This document shows, piece after piece, positions 18,890-27,794 of a stretch of 64,000 nucleotides of DNA; positions within the stretch are counted from its first letter, which is position 1; the number at the start of each line of letters is the position of its first letter. The DNA comes from Jannaschia helgolandensis. GTDB lineage: Bacteria > Pseudomonadota > Alphaproteobacteria > Rhodobacterales > Rhodobacteraceae. The notes below the pieces were generated by a model, which was not told where the DNA came from, ran no database searches, and saw nothing but the letters and a program-made list of their open reading frames with translations. The stretch is taken from positions 81,773-145,772 of the forward strand of contig NZ_FNZQ01000008.1 of the NCBI RefSeq assembly GCF_900109285.1, given 5' to 3'. A program made the translations under genes and the position numbers.

Positions 18890-19593
18890 TCGCCAGCCTC
18901 GCCTGGTATCCGGCCACGCATTCGGCGTGGGACCGGCTGTGGGATGCGACGCGGGCCGGACTGGGCCCGCATCTTTCGGATGCACCGACCCGACTGACAT
19001 GGCCTGTTGATTTCGCCAGCCATTGGCGTGCCCCGGACCTGATCCTGTCGATGACATGCGCCCTGCCCCTGCAACTGGGCCTGTTCGACCGCGTCCACAT
19101 TGTCGGCACTCCAATCTGGGATGTGCCCGGACTGCCCAAGGGGCATTACGCCTCGCACCTTGTGACACGCGCCGATGACGGACGCGCCCTTTCGCGGGCT
19201 GCGGCATCGGGCATTGCCGTGAACGCGCCCGACAGCCAGTCCGGATGGGGCACCCTTGTTGGCGCCGGATTAACGGGACCGTCCATCGTGACCGGCAGCC
19301 ATGCCGCCTCGATGCAGGCCGTCGCCTGCGGGCGCGCCGATCTGGCCGCCATCGACGTCGTGACCTGGGCCATGATGGGCGGCGATGCCCGATTGGCAAT
19401 CCGGGACACCACCCCACCTACGCCCGCGACACCGTTCATCACTGCGAGGGCCGACCTGGCAGCGCCTTTACATGTTGCGTTGACCCAGGCGATTGCGGAT
19501 ATGTCGGCGGCGGATCGGGCCGTGACGGGCCTGTCTGGCCTGACCCGCTTGTCCGACGCGGTTTACGCGCCCTTACTGCGTCGCAGCGCATGA
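18886..19593 (+). CDS. PhnD/SsuA-like substrate-binding fold protein without signal peptide
   Basis: 235 residues from a GTG start fixed by a GTGA overlap with the TerB-like gene. It resembles the PhnD-like (phosphonate/phosphite binding) periplasmic family: 'SLAWYPATHSAWDRLWDATR' at the start, 'NAPDSQSGWGTL' and 'GSHAASMQAVACGRADLAAI' in the middle, and an ITARADL strand near the end. Unlike transporter binding proteins it starts directly at the first strand, with no signal peptide and no ABC permease genes beside it. A cytoplasmic ligand-sensing role is therefore inferred. The following ABC genes belong to the amino-acid class and are unlikely partners. Confidence 0.7.
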   Translation: MIASLAWYPATHSAWDRLWDATRAGLGPHLSDAPTRLTWPVDFASHWRAPDLILSMTCALPLQLGLFDRVHIVGTPIWDVPGLPKGHYASHLVTRADDGRALSRAAASGIAVNAPDSQSGWGTLVGAGLTGPSIVTGSHAASMQAVACGRADLAAIDVVTWAMMGGDARLAIRDTTPPTPATPFITARADLAAPLHVALTQAIADMSAADRAVTGLSGLTRLSDAVYAPLLRRSA

Positions 19594-19662
19594 CGCACCG
19601 ACTCCATTGCATTCCCGTGGAAATTGCGGCGTAAACATCAAGTCCAGAGACCCGAGGCCCGT

Positions 19663-20436
19663 TTGTCACAAGCCCCGCCCGTAATCGAAATCCGCTCCCT
19701 CCATAAGGCCTATGGTCAGCTGGAGGTTCTCAAGGGCGTCGATCTGACTGCGCGCCAGGGGCAGGTAATATCGCTGATCGGATCGTCCGGTTCGGGCAAG
19801 TCGACGCTTCTGCGCTGTGCCAACCTGCTGGAAGACAGCCAGCAGGGCGATATCCTGTTCTGCGAAGAGCCGGTGAAATGGCGCGGGACCGCCCATAACA
19901 GACGCCCTGCCGACGCCGCCCAGATTACACGGATTCGCACAAACCTGTCGATGGTATTCCAGTCGTTCAACCTCTGGTCGCACATGACGGTTTTGCAGAA
20001 CGTGATGGAAGCGCCGGTCCAGGTTTTGCGCCGCGATCCGAAGGAGGTCGAGGAAAAGGCCCGCATGTATCTCGAAAAGGTCGGGATCGGCGACAAGGCC
20101 GACGCTTTTCCTGCGCAACTCTCGGGTGGTCAGCAACAGCGGGCGGCCATTGCACGCGCGCTCTGCATGGAGCCTAAGGCCCTGCTGTTCGACGAACCTA
20201 CCAGTGCGCTGGACCCCGAGCTGGAGCAGGAGGTCATCCGCGTCATCAAAGATCTGGCTGTCGAAGGACGTACGATGGTCATCGTCACGCATGACATGGC
20301 GCTGGCCCGCGACGTGAGCGATCACGTCATCTTTCTGCATCAGGGCCTGATCGAGGAAGAAGGTACGCCCGACGCCCTGTTCGGCGCCCCGAAATCCGAA
20401 CGGCTACGCGGGTTTCTGTCCGCCAAATCACACTAG
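19663..20436 (+). CDS. Polar amino acid / polyamine-type ABC transporter ATP-binding protein
   Basis: 257 residues. Walker A is GSSGSGKST, the signature is LSGGQQQRAAIARAL, Walker B is ALLFDEPTSALD, and the switch His is in VTHDMALAR. It groups with HisP/ArtP/OccP-type ATPases. The TTG at 19663 (GAGG 5 bases upstream) is preferred to the TTG at 19624, which would add 13 basic residues. It is the first gene of the 19663-27794 cluster and should energise the two permeases at 21305 and 22204. Confidence 0.9.
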   Translation: MSQAPPVIEIRSLHKAYGQLEVLKGVDLTARQGQVISLIGSSGSGKSTLLRCANLLEDSQQGDILFCEEPVKWRGTAHNRRPADAAQITRIRTNLSMVFQSFNLWSHMTVLQNVMEAPVQVLRRDPKEVEEKARMYLEKVGIGDKADAFPAQLSGGQQQRAAIARALCMEPKALLFDEPTSALDPELEQEVIRVIKDLAVEGRTMVIVTHDMALARDVSDHVIFLHQGLIEEEGTPDALFGAPKSERLRGFLSAKSH

Positions 20437-20487
20437 TTCATCCGCCAACCCCGACCAACCGGGGGGGCTCAACATGGAGAAAGCGAT

Positions 20488-21222
20488 ATGAAACTGATCC
20501 TGACTGCCGCCGCCTTGGCCGTCGCCGCAACGGGCGCATGGGCTGATGCCCACGGCAAAACCATACGCATGGGCACCGAGGGTGCTTATCCCCCCTATAA
20601 TTTCCTGAACGATGCCGGCGAAGTCGACGGCTTCGAGCGCGAAGTGGGCGACGAGCTGTGCGCTCGGGCTGAACTGACCTGCGAGTGGGTAACGAACGAG
20701 TGGGATTCAATCATCCCGAACCTGACCTCGGGCAACTACGACACGATCATTGCCGGGATGAGCATCACCGACGAGCGCGAAGAAGTCATTGATTTCACGC
20801 AAAACTACTTCCCCCCCGCCGCCTCGGCCTATGCGGCGATGTCTGGCGATGCCGATCTGACGGGCGGCGTGGTCGCGGCCCAGACCTCGACCATCCAGGC
20901 GGGGTACGTGGCCGAATCCGGCGCGACCCTGCTGGAATTCGCCACATACGATGAAACCGTCGCCGCCGTTCGCAACGGCGAGGCCGATGCAGTTTTCGCC
21001 GACAAGGACGCGCTGGTCCCAACCGTCGAAGAGTCGGGCGGCGAGATGGTCTTTGTGGGCGACGATGTGCCGCTGGGTGGCGGTATCGGCCTTGGTCTGC
21101 GCGAATCGGATGACGAGCTGCGCGAGAAATTCGACGTGGCCATCCAGTCCATGAAGGACGACGGCAGCCTGAATGAGTTGATCGTGAAATGGTTCGGCGA
21201 CGACGCCAAAGTCTTCGAATAA
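20488..21222 (+). CDS. Periplasmic substrate-binding protein of the amino acid ABC transporter
   Basis: 244 residues of the SBP_bac_3 family. Signal peptide: 'LILTAAALAVAATGAWA' cleaved before DAHGK. Landmarks are 'IRMGTEGAYPPYNFLNDAGE' (ligand pocket), 'WDSIIPNLTSGNYDTIIAGM' and 'ITDEREEVIDFTQNYF'. It captures the substrate in the periplasm. The sequence is of the lysine/arginine/ornithine/histidine type. With the gamma-glutamylation genes downstream, a basic amino acid or polyamine ligand is likely but unproven. A strong terminator just after the gene would give it more transcript than the permease genes. Confidence 0.92.
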   Translation: MKLILTAAALAVAATGAWADAHGKTIRMGTEGAYPPYNFLNDAGEVDGFEREVGDELCARAELTCEWVTNEWDSIIPNLTSGNYDTIIAGMSITDEREEVIDFTQNYFPPAASAYAAMSGDADLTGGVVAAQTSTIQAGYVAESGATLLEFATYDETVAAVRNGEADAVFADKDALVPTVEESGGEMVFVGDDVPLGGGIGLGLRESDDELREKFDVAIQSMKDDGSLNELIVKWFGDDAKVFE

Positions 21223-21236
21223 GATTCGAACAAGAC

Positions 21237-21266
21237 AATCGGGGCGGAAGCACTCCCGCCCCGATT
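21237..21266 (+). terminator. Intra-operon terminator/attenuator after the binding-protein gene
   Basis: Perfect 11-bp arms (AATCGGGGCGG and CCGCCCCGATT) around an 8-base loop, followed by TCTG. It lies 15 bases after the binding-protein stop and 39 before the first permease. Partial termination here is a common way to express a binding protein in excess over its permeases. Confidence 0.8.
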
Positions 21267-21304
21267 TCTGAAGGTTATGCGAAGAAGACGTCCGAAACGG
21301 GCGC

Positions 21305-22207
21305 ATGCGCCGGGGACATCTTACCATTTTCGCCTGCACGGACCCTGAAACGCTGTCCGGCCTGAACTGGCTGATCTGCTACCTGACGACGGGCAAGCAC
21401 CTGTTGTTCTATGCCGCCTTTGGCACGGTCCTTCTGTTGCTGGCGATCACCGCGCCCGCCGCCATGGCCTTCGGGTTCGGCGGGGCGATGGCGGCGCGGT
21501 CACGGATCGCGCCGCTGCGCTGGTTTGGCAAGGGGTACATCGCCGTCGTGCGCGGTGTGCCCGATATCGCATTCTTTCTGTTCTTCGTGATCGCGCTGGA
21601 TCAGGGCATCGAATATGTCCGCCACAAAATCAAATGTCCTGACTGGGATCAGCCCGTCCGGCAGGGTAGCGATTTTCTGGTTTGTCAGGCCGCCAAGATG
21701 CCCTTGGGTAACTCGCCGCAATGGGTTCACGAATCCTATGGGTTCGCTTTGGCCGTCCTGACATTCGCGATCGTCTTCGGAGCTTTTGCGGCCAACGTCC
21801 TGTTCGGTGCGATGGCCGCCGTACCGCGCGGTCAGGTCGAAACAGCCGAAGCCTATGGCATGACTTCTCGCCAGACGTTCTGGCGCATCACCGTGCCGCA
21901 AATGTGGATTTATGCCCTGCCCGGCCTGGGCAACCTGTGGATGGTTCTGATCAAGGCGACGCCGCTACTGTTTCTGCTGGGGGTCGAGGATATCGTCTAC
22001 TGGGCGCGCGAGCTGGGGGCCGCCAAGACGCCGCGCTTCACCGACTATCCACACCCCGACTGGCGGATGTGGTATTTTCTGGCGCTGCTGGTGTTCTACC
22101 TGGCCTTCACCCGCGTGTCCGAGATCGTCCTCGCCCGCCTGACCCGCCGCCTGTCGTATGGGCAGGCGACCGCAGGCGGTGAAGCGATGCGACGGGCACA
22201 GGCATGA
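21305..22207 (+). CDS. Amino acid ABC transporter permease (first subunit)
   Basis: 300 residues with about five transmembrane segments and the HisMQ-type EAA loop 'VPRGQVETAEAYGMTSRQTF'. Between the early helices and that loop is a ~50-residue hydrophilic insertion (KIKCPDWDQPV...SPQWVHESYG) with two cysteines, which would face the periplasm. The start at 21305 is an ATG with no strong ribosome-binding site; a later start would shorten the N-terminus by few residues. Its stop overlaps the second permease start (ATGA). Confidence 0.88.
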   Translation: MRRGHLTIFACTDPETLSGLNWLICYLTTGKHLLFYAAFGTVLLLLAITAPAAMAFGFGGAMAARSRIAPLRWFGKGYIAVVRGVPDIAFFLFFVIALDQGIEYVRHKIKCPDWDQPVRQGSDFLVCQAAKMPLGNSPQWVHESYGFALAVLTFAIVFGAFAANVLFGAMAAVPRGQVETAEAYGMTSRQTFWRITVPQMWIYALPGLGNLWMVLIKATPLLFLLGVEDIVYWARELGAAKTPRFTDYPHPDWRMWYFLALLVFYLAFTRVSEIVLARLTRRLSYGQATAGGEAMRRAQA

Positions 22208-23013
22208 TCGATTGCCTCGACACCATCGCCGACTATGGGCTGCGCAGTCTGGGATATGGCGAGCGTCTGCTGCCGCGCAGCGATTTCACGCTCTGCCAGC
22301 AGGTGACGCTGATCGGGTCGGGCATGATCTGGAATGTCTATTTCGGCCTGCTGGCCCTGATTGCCGGGTTCGGACTGGCGACGGTGGTGGCGGTCGGCAA
22401 AGCCTCGAGCAAACGCTGGGCACGCAAACCGGCGGAATGGTTCATATTCCTGTTCCGGGGCAGCCCTTTGTTCATACAATTCTTCTTCGGATATTTCCTG
22501 TTCCTCTCGCTTAAACAGGTATCATCCGCCTTCGACGCCTTCGCCTCCGCCTGGGCCGGGGCGCTGGTCGTCCTGTTTCTGAACACCGCCGCCTATACCG
22601 GCGAGATTTTCTACGGCGCGCTGCAATCCGTTCCAAGGGGAGACCAGGAAGCCGCCGAAGCATACGGCCTGACCGGCTGGCGCAAATTCCGGCGGATCAC
22701 CTGGCCGACGATGCTGCGGCTGGCATGGCCCGCTTATACCAATGAAGCGATCTTCCTGTTTCACGCCACCACACTGGTCTTCTTCACCGGCTTCCCGGCA
22801 GTCCAGCAAAGGGGCGACGCGCTCTATTATGCCAGTTATTTTGCCGACAAGACGTTCAATCCCTTCGTACCCTATCCGATCCTTGCGGGGTTCTTCATCC
22901 TCTTGACCTTGTGCATTATCGCGATCATGGGCGCTGTGAACCGGCGCCTGAACCGGCACCTTCCCCAAGCCGCGACGCGACGTCCCCGGCTGCTTCCCCA
23001 GATCATCCGATGA
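22204..23013 (+). CDS. Amino acid ABC transporter permease (second subunit)
   Basis: 269 residues, HisMQ family, five predicted helices. The conserved elements are 'IFLFRGSPLFIQFFFGYFLF' and the EAA loop 'VPRGDQEAAEAYGLTGWRKF', which contacts the ATPase. It pairs with the preceding permease to form the heterodimeric channel. Start and stop are both in 4-base ATGA overlaps (22204-22207 and 23010-23013), so translation is coupled from permease to permease to the downstream ligase. Confidence 0.92.
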   Translation: MIDCLDTIADYGLRSLGYGERLLPRSDFTLCQQVTLIGSGMIWNVYFGLLALIAGFGLATVVAVGKASSKRWARKPAEWFIFLFRGSPLFIQFFFGYFLFLSLKQVSSAFDAFASAWAGALVVLFLNTAAYTGEIFYGALQSVPRGDQEAAEAYGLTGWRKFRRITWPTMLRLAWPAYTNEAIFLFHATTLVFFTGFPAVQQRGDALYYASYFADKTFNPFVPYPILAGFFILLTLCIIAIMGAVNRRLNRHLPQAATRRPRLLPQIIR

Positions 23014-24359
23014 CAGATGCCGCACCTGACGGCTGGCTTCACGCCAACCCCCAGATCCACTCCGTTCGTGCCGCCGCCTGCGACCTGAATGCACAGGCGC
23101 GGGGCAAACGCATCCCCCGCCGCTTCGCGCACAAGCTGGAAACCGAAGGAACGCGGTTTCCCTTCTCGATCCTGAACCTCGACATCTGGGGCGAGGATAT
23201 CGAGGACAGCCCGCTGGTCTTCGACACCGGCGATGCCGACGGCATTCTGAAACCCACCGAACGCGGCTTTGTCCCGATGCCGTGGCTCGATACGCCGACA
23301 GCCCTGTTGCCGGTCTGGATGTATCACCACGACGGGCGGCCCTTCGCAGGCGATCCCCGTCATGCGCTGGCTGCCGTATTGGCCAGATACGCCGCGCGCG
23401 GACTGACGCCCGTCGTGGCGACCGAGATGGAATTCTACCTGATTGACGACAGCACGCGGCAGTTGCGCGTGCCCAAGGCCCCCGGTTCGGGCAAGCGGCG
23501 ACCGGGGGCCGAGACGCTGTCGATGCGGGCGCTGGATGCCTTCGATCTCTTCTTCACGCAGCTGTATGACGCCTGCGAAGCGATGGATATTCCCGCCAAT
23601 ACCGCCATTTCCGAGGCAGGCATCGGCCAGTTCGAGATCGACCTCGCCCATCAACCCGATGCCTTGAAGGCTGCCGACGATGCGTGGTTCTTCAAGCTTC
23701 TGGTGCAGGGTCAGGCGCGCAAGCATGGCTTCGCGGCAAGCTTCATGGCGAAACCCTATCCCGACTATGCGGGCAACGGGATGCATGTGCATTTTTCGGT
23801 CTTGGACGCAGACGGAAAGAACATTTTCGATGACGGCACGCCTCTGGGGTCGGATGCGCTGCGCCATGCGGTCGCGGGGCTGCTGGCTGCCGCGCCCGCG
23901 TCGACTCTTGTCTTCGCCCCGCACCTGAACAGCTATGACCGCTTGGTGCCCGACGCCCATGCGCCCACAGGGTTGAGTTGGGCATATGAAAACCGCACCT
24001 CCGCCGTTCGTATCCCCGCCTCGCCCAATGTCGCGCGCCGGATCGAACACCGTGTATCGGGCGGCGACGTGAACCCCTATCTGCTGCTCGCGACGATCCT
24101 GGGCGCGGCCCTTCACGGGATCGAGGATGCGGTCGAGCCGCCCGCCCCGATCACTGGGAATGCCTATGCCCTGGATCTGCCGCGTGTGCCGTCCAGCTGG
24201 CCCGAAGCCGTGGACCGGTTCGAGCGCGATCCCTGGACCGCGCGTCTTCTGCCGCCCCCGCTGATCGCGAACATGGTCCTGACCAAACGACAGGAGATCC
24301 GCGATATCGAGGAGCTGTCAGAGGCGGAGCGGATCGACCTTTATCTCGATACGGTCTGA
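23010..24359 (+). CDS. Glutamine synthetase-family gamma-glutamyl-amine ligase (PuuA-like, copy 1)
   Basis: 449 residues, glutamine-synthetase fold. Catalytic elements are TEMEFYLID (metal ligands), 'EAGIGQFEIDL', 'GNGMHVHFSVLD', 'NSYDRLVPDAHAPTGLSWAY' and 'NRTSAVRIP'. The N-terminal beta-grasp is short, as in gamma-glutamylputrescine synthetases and other GlnA3/PuuA-type ligases rather than in nitrogen-assimilating GlnA (about 468 residues with a conserved adenylylation-site Tyr region, not seen here). It probably joins glutamate to an imported amine. Coupled to the permease gene by ATGA overlap, which ties it to transport. Confidence 0.83.
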   Translation: MTDAAPDGWLHANPQIHSVRAAACDLNAQARGKRIPRRFAHKLETEGTRFPFSILNLDIWGEDIEDSPLVFDTGDADGILKPTERGFVPMPWLDTPTALLPVWMYHHDGRPFAGDPRHALAAVLARYAARGLTPVVATEMEFYLIDDSTRQLRVPKAPGSGKRRPGAETLSMRALDAFDLFFTQLYDACEAMDIPANTAISEAGIGQFEIDLAHQPDALKAADDAWFFKLLVQGQARKHGFAASFMAKPYPDYAGNGMHVHFSVLDADGKNIFDDGTPLGSDALRHAVAGLLAAAPASTLVFAPHLNSYDRLVPDAHAPTGLSWAYENRTSAVRIPASPNVARRIEHRVSGGDVNPYLLLATILGAALHGIEDAVEPPAPITGNAYALDLPRVPSSWPEAVDRFERDPWTARLLPPPLIANMVLTKRQEIRDIEELSEAERIDLYLDTV

Positions 24360-24479
24360 CATCGGCGACCCCGCAGGTCCGGGATGCCCTGCCATATCCG
24401 ACGCGCTTCCATGCCGACATCTTGCGGCGCGCGCTGGCGCGGAATAGCCTGTGCGCAACCAAGCCAAAGGGCACTTTAC

Positions 24480-25178
24480 ATGAAAATCGGTATCCTTCTG
24501 GCCGGGCACACGCGTCCCCAGCTTCTGTCGGCCCACGGCGATTTCGACGCGATGTTCCGGCAACTTCTGAACGGTCATGGCTTCGACTTTGTATCCTATG
24601 ACGTTGAGAACATGATTTTCCCGGACAGCGTTCGGGACGCCGACGGCTGGCTCATCACCGGGTCGAAGCATGGCGCTTACGAAGACCACGCCTTCATCCC
24701 GCCGCTGGAGCGTTTCATTCGCGATGCCTATGCCGCGGACGTGCCGATGGCAGGTATCTGTTTTGGCCACCAGATCGTTGCCCAAGCCCTGGGTGGTCGG
24801 GTGGAGAAGGTCGATCGCGGCTGGGCCGTGGGGCGCGCTGAATATTCGACTGCGGGCGGAGGATCGCTGGTGCTGAATGCGTGGCATCAGGATCAGGTCG
24901 TGGAGGTGCCGCAGGGTGCGACCTGCCTTGCCGGCAATGCGTTTTGTGAAAACGCCATCCTCGCCTACGGGGACCGTGTCTTCACTGTTCAGCCGCACCC
25001 CGAATTTTCCAACGAACTGATCGCGGATTACGTCGATATTTTGCGCGGAACGGGTGATTATCCTGATGATCGGATGGACCTTGCGAAGGATGCAACGCTC
25101 ACACCGGTCGAAAATGCCCGGCTGGCCACTTCCATCGCCCGATTTTTTCTGACGAGGACAGCCAATGTCGACGCTTGA
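24480..25178 (+). CDS. Class I glutamine amidotransferase-like gamma-glutamyl hydrolase
   Basis: 232 residues. A stand-alone class I GATase fold with nucleophile Cys94 in AGICFGHQIVAQALGG and the His/Glu pair in VQPHPEFSNE. In this context (between two PuuA-like ligases and a PuuB-like oxidase) it most likely hydrolyses the gamma-glutamyl bond of the oxidised intermediate, the role PuuD plays in E. coli, although it is shorter and closer in sequence to GuaA-type amidotransferase domains. The last 14 bases overlap the next ligase gene, so the two are coupled. About 120 bases separate it from the first ligase. Confidence 0.82.
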   Translation: MKIGILLAGHTRPQLLSAHGDFDAMFRQLLNGHGFDFVSYDVENMIFPDSVRDADGWLITGSKHGAYEDHAFIPPLERFIRDAYAADVPMAGICFGHQIVAQALGGRVEKVDRGWAVGRAEYSTAGGGSLVLNAWHQDQVVEVPQGATCLAGNAFCENAILAYGDRVFTVQPHPEFSNELIADYVDILRGTGDYPDDRMDLAKDATLTPVENARLATSIARFFLTRTANVDA

Positions 25179-26526
25179 CTGGATCAACCGTGCACCTCCT
25201 CATGTGCGTGCCTTCCTCGACGGGCGCAGGCTGGACGAAGTGGAATGTATCGTCGCCGACATGTCCGGCATCGCACGCGGCAAAGCCATGCCCGCCGCCA
25301 AGTTCGCCAAGCAGAAGCATTTCTATCTGCCCAACTCGATCTTTCAGCAGACGATTACCGGCGAATGGGCCGACGACGGCGACACCGCATTTCTTGAACC
25401 GGACATGATCCTGACGCCGGATGTCAGCACCGCCTGCGCCGCACCCTGGACGGCAGACTGGACGATGCAGGTTATCCACGACATGCACGATCAAGCCGGA
25501 GCGCCGGTCGCCACGGCCCCGCGCAATGTGCTGAAACGTATCGTCGCCCTATATGAAGCTCGCGGCTGGACACCTGTCGTCGCACCCGAGATGGAGTTCT
25601 ATCTGGTTGCCCGCAACACCGACCCCACGCAGCCCGTCCTGCCGCCGATGGGTCGGTCGGGACGACGAGCGGCGGCACGGCAGGCCTATTCAATGTCGGC
25701 GGTCGATGAATACGGCAAGGTGATTGACGACATCTATGACTTCGCCGAGGCCATGGGTCTGGAAATAGACGGCATCCTGCAGGAAGGCGGTGCCGGCCAG
25801 GTCGAGATGAACCTGCGGCATGGCGATCCGGTCAAGCTGGCGGACGAGATCTTCTATTTCAAACGGCTGATCCGCGAGGCGGCGCTGCGGCATGACTGCT
25901 ATGCGACTTTCATGGCCAAACCGATTCAGGACGAACCCGGATCGGCCATGCACATGCACCATTCGGTCGTGGATCAGGCAACGGGACGCAACCTGTTCGA
26001 TGGTGGCGACGGCACGGAAACACCAGAATTCTTGCACTTCATAGGGGGGATGCAGAAACACTTGCCGTCGGTGATCGCGCTGTTGGCCCCCTATGTGAAC
26101 AGCTATCGACGGTATGTCCGCGACTTCGCCGCGCCGATCAATCTGGAATGGGGACGCGACAACCGGACGACGGGTCTCCGTGTGCCGGTGTCAGAGCCGG
26201 AGGCCAAGCGGGTCGAGAACAGGATCGCGGGGATGGATTGCAACCCGTACCTTGGAATCGCCGCCAGCCTGGCCTGCGGATATCTGGGACTTGTCAACAA
26301 GATAGACCCTGCACCGCAGTTTGCCGGCGATGCCTATGACAGTGCCGACGGCATTCCCCGCGATCTTTCGACGGCGCTGGACCTGTTTGACGCGGCAACT
26401 GAGATACACGAGGTGCTGCACCCGCACTTCGCGTCGATCTATTCCGCCGTCAAGCGTCTGGAAAATGGTGCTTTCTTGCAGGTTATTTCGCCTTGGGAGC
26501 GGGAACATCTTCTGCTGAACGTATGA
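25165..26526 (+). CDS. Glutamine synthetase-family ligase, gamma-glutamylputrescine synthetase-like (copy 2)
   Basis: 453 residues. Key motifs are APEMEFYLV, 'EGGAGQVEMNLRHGDPV', 'GSAMHMHHSVVD', 'NSYRRYVRDFAAPINLEWG' and NRTTGLRVP. It begins 'DWINRAPPHVRAFLDGRRLD' with a VECIVADMSGIARGKAMP strand, typical of PuuA-like enzymes. It should condense glutamate and putrescine (or a related polyamine) using ATP. It overlaps the amidotransferase gene by 14 bases and the oxidase gene by 4 (ATGA). It differs from copy 1 at many positions, so the two likely use different amines. Confidence 0.88.
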   Translation: MSTLDWINRAPPHVRAFLDGRRLDEVECIVADMSGIARGKAMPAAKFAKQKHFYLPNSIFQQTITGEWADDGDTAFLEPDMILTPDVSTACAAPWTADWTMQVIHDMHDQAGAPVATAPRNVLKRIVALYEARGWTPVVAPEMEFYLVARNTDPTQPVLPPMGRSGRRAAARQAYSMSAVDEYGKVIDDIYDFAEAMGLEIDGILQEGGAGQVEMNLRHGDPVKLADEIFYFKRLIREAALRHDCYATFMAKPIQDEPGSAMHMHHSVVDQATGRNLFDGGDGTETPEFLHFIGGMQKHLPSVIALLAPYVNSYRRYVRDFAAPINLEWGRDNRTTGLRVPVSEPEAKRVENRIAGMDCNPYLGIAASLACGYLGLVNKIDPAPQFAGDAYDSADGIPRDLSTALDLFDAATEIHEVLHPHFASIYSAVKRLENGAFLQVISPWEREHLLLNV

Positions 26527-27794
26527 CGTCGTGGCTGCACGCGAACGGCGACCGGAGGTTCTGGCCTGCGACATGGTATGCGGAAGGTGTCCAGTTTCCT
26601 GAACCTTTTCCGCCGCTTGAAGGAAGAGTGAAGGCTGACCTATGTGTGGTTGGCGCGGGGATCACCGGGTTATCTGCTGCTTTGCACGGTGCAAAAGCGG
26701 GAATGTCGGTGATCTTGCTTGAAGCTCAACGGGTTGGCTGGGGCGCTTCCGGACGGAACGGAGGACAGGTCGGCTCCGGGTTCAACTGGTCCCAACGGAA
26801 GCTTGCCGCGAAGCTGGGTGCGCAAAAAGCGCGCAAACTGTGGAACCTGGCGGAAGAAGCCAAGGCCATGACGCGACAGGTTGCGGCGGTGCGGCCGGGA
26901 GTTCTTCATACCGTTTATAATAAACGACAATTGCAGGATATTCAGGCCGAAAACGACTGGATGATGTCGCATTACGGGACCGATGCACGGGTTCTGGATG
27001 GCTCGGAGGTTGCCGACAGGATTGGAAGTCCTGCCTATGCGGGCGGGGTCCTGGATATGTCGGCGGGAGTTTGTAATCCGCTGGCATATACGCTCGCCTT
27101 GGTGCGGGCCTGTGTGGCGGCCGGCGTGACAATCCATGAGGGGTCTGAGGTTCATCGCATTGATAATAAACACATTTACACGGCGAAGGGAGCGGTTACG
27201 GGGCGGTTCGTTTGCCATGCGACGAACGGGTATGGCGCTCATCTGATTGGAAAATCGGCGGCCCGGATATTGCCGATCAACAACTACATAGCGGTGACAG
27301 AGCCGCTGGACGTGCCGCCGATGCGGGAGCGGATGGCGGTTGCGGATTCCCGTTTTGTTGTCAACTACTTCTGGCAGACTGACGATAGGCGGCTGGTCTA
27401 TGGCGGGGGCGAAAGCTACGGCAGGAAATTCCCCTCACGGGCCCGGATCGAGGCCAAGGTCCGGGAAAATTTATCGCGCGTTTACAATGATTTGTCCGAC
27501 ATTCGATTCACCCATGCCTGGGGCGGGACGCTGGCGGTGACGGCGACCCGGCTGCCGTATCTGGCGGAAGTAGCTCCGGGCGTGTACTCGGCGGGTGGGT
27601 ACTCGGGGCACGGATTGGCACTTTCTGCAATGTCTGGAAAGCTTTGCGTGGAGGCCATGCAGGGGGACAGGTCCCGGTTCGACCTGATGGCAGGCCTGCC
27701 GGTGCCCGCCCTTCCGGGGGGCCGGATGCTGGGCGCATGGATGGCGCAGGCGGGGATGCTCTGGGGCGCAACGCGGGACAGATTCCATGGGTGA
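26523..27794 (+). CDS. FAD-dependent oxidoreductase, gamma-glutamylputrescine oxidase-like
   Basis: 423 residues. The DAO-type flavoprotein fold is shown by 'DLCVVGAGITGLSAALHGAK' (FAD dinucleotide loop), 'EAQRVGWGASGRNGGQVGSG' and the C-terminal 'GGYSGHGLALSAMSGKL'. The N-terminus 'SWLHANGDRRFWPATWYAEG' matches the PuuB/OrdL group. It should oxidise the terminal amine of gamma-glutamylputrescine to an aldehyde with release of ammonia and peroxide. Base composition looks less GC-rich than its neighbours (AT-ending codons near 26915-26945 and 27150-27180). The stop codon lies inside a repeat described separately. Confidence 0.85.
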   Translation: MTSWLHANGDRRFWPATWYAEGVQFPEPFPPLEGRVKADLCVVGAGITGLSAALHGAKAGMSVILLEAQRVGWGASGRNGGQVGSGFNWSQRKLAAKLGAQKARKLWNLAEEAKAMTRQVAAVRPGVLHTVYNKRQLQDIQAENDWMMSHYGTDARVLDGSEVADRIGSPAYAGGVLDMSAGVCNPLAYTLALVRACVAAGVTIHEGSEVHRIDNKHIYTAKGAVTGRFVCHATNGYGAHLIGKSAARILPINNYIAVTEPLDVPPMRERMAVADSRFVVNYFWQTDDRRLVYGGGESYGRKFPSRARIEAKVRENLSRVYNDLSDIRFTHAWGGTLAVTATRLPYLAEVAPGVYSAGGYSGHGLALSAMSGKLCVEAMQGDRSRFDLMAGLPVPALPGGRMLGAWMAQAGMLWGATRDRFHG

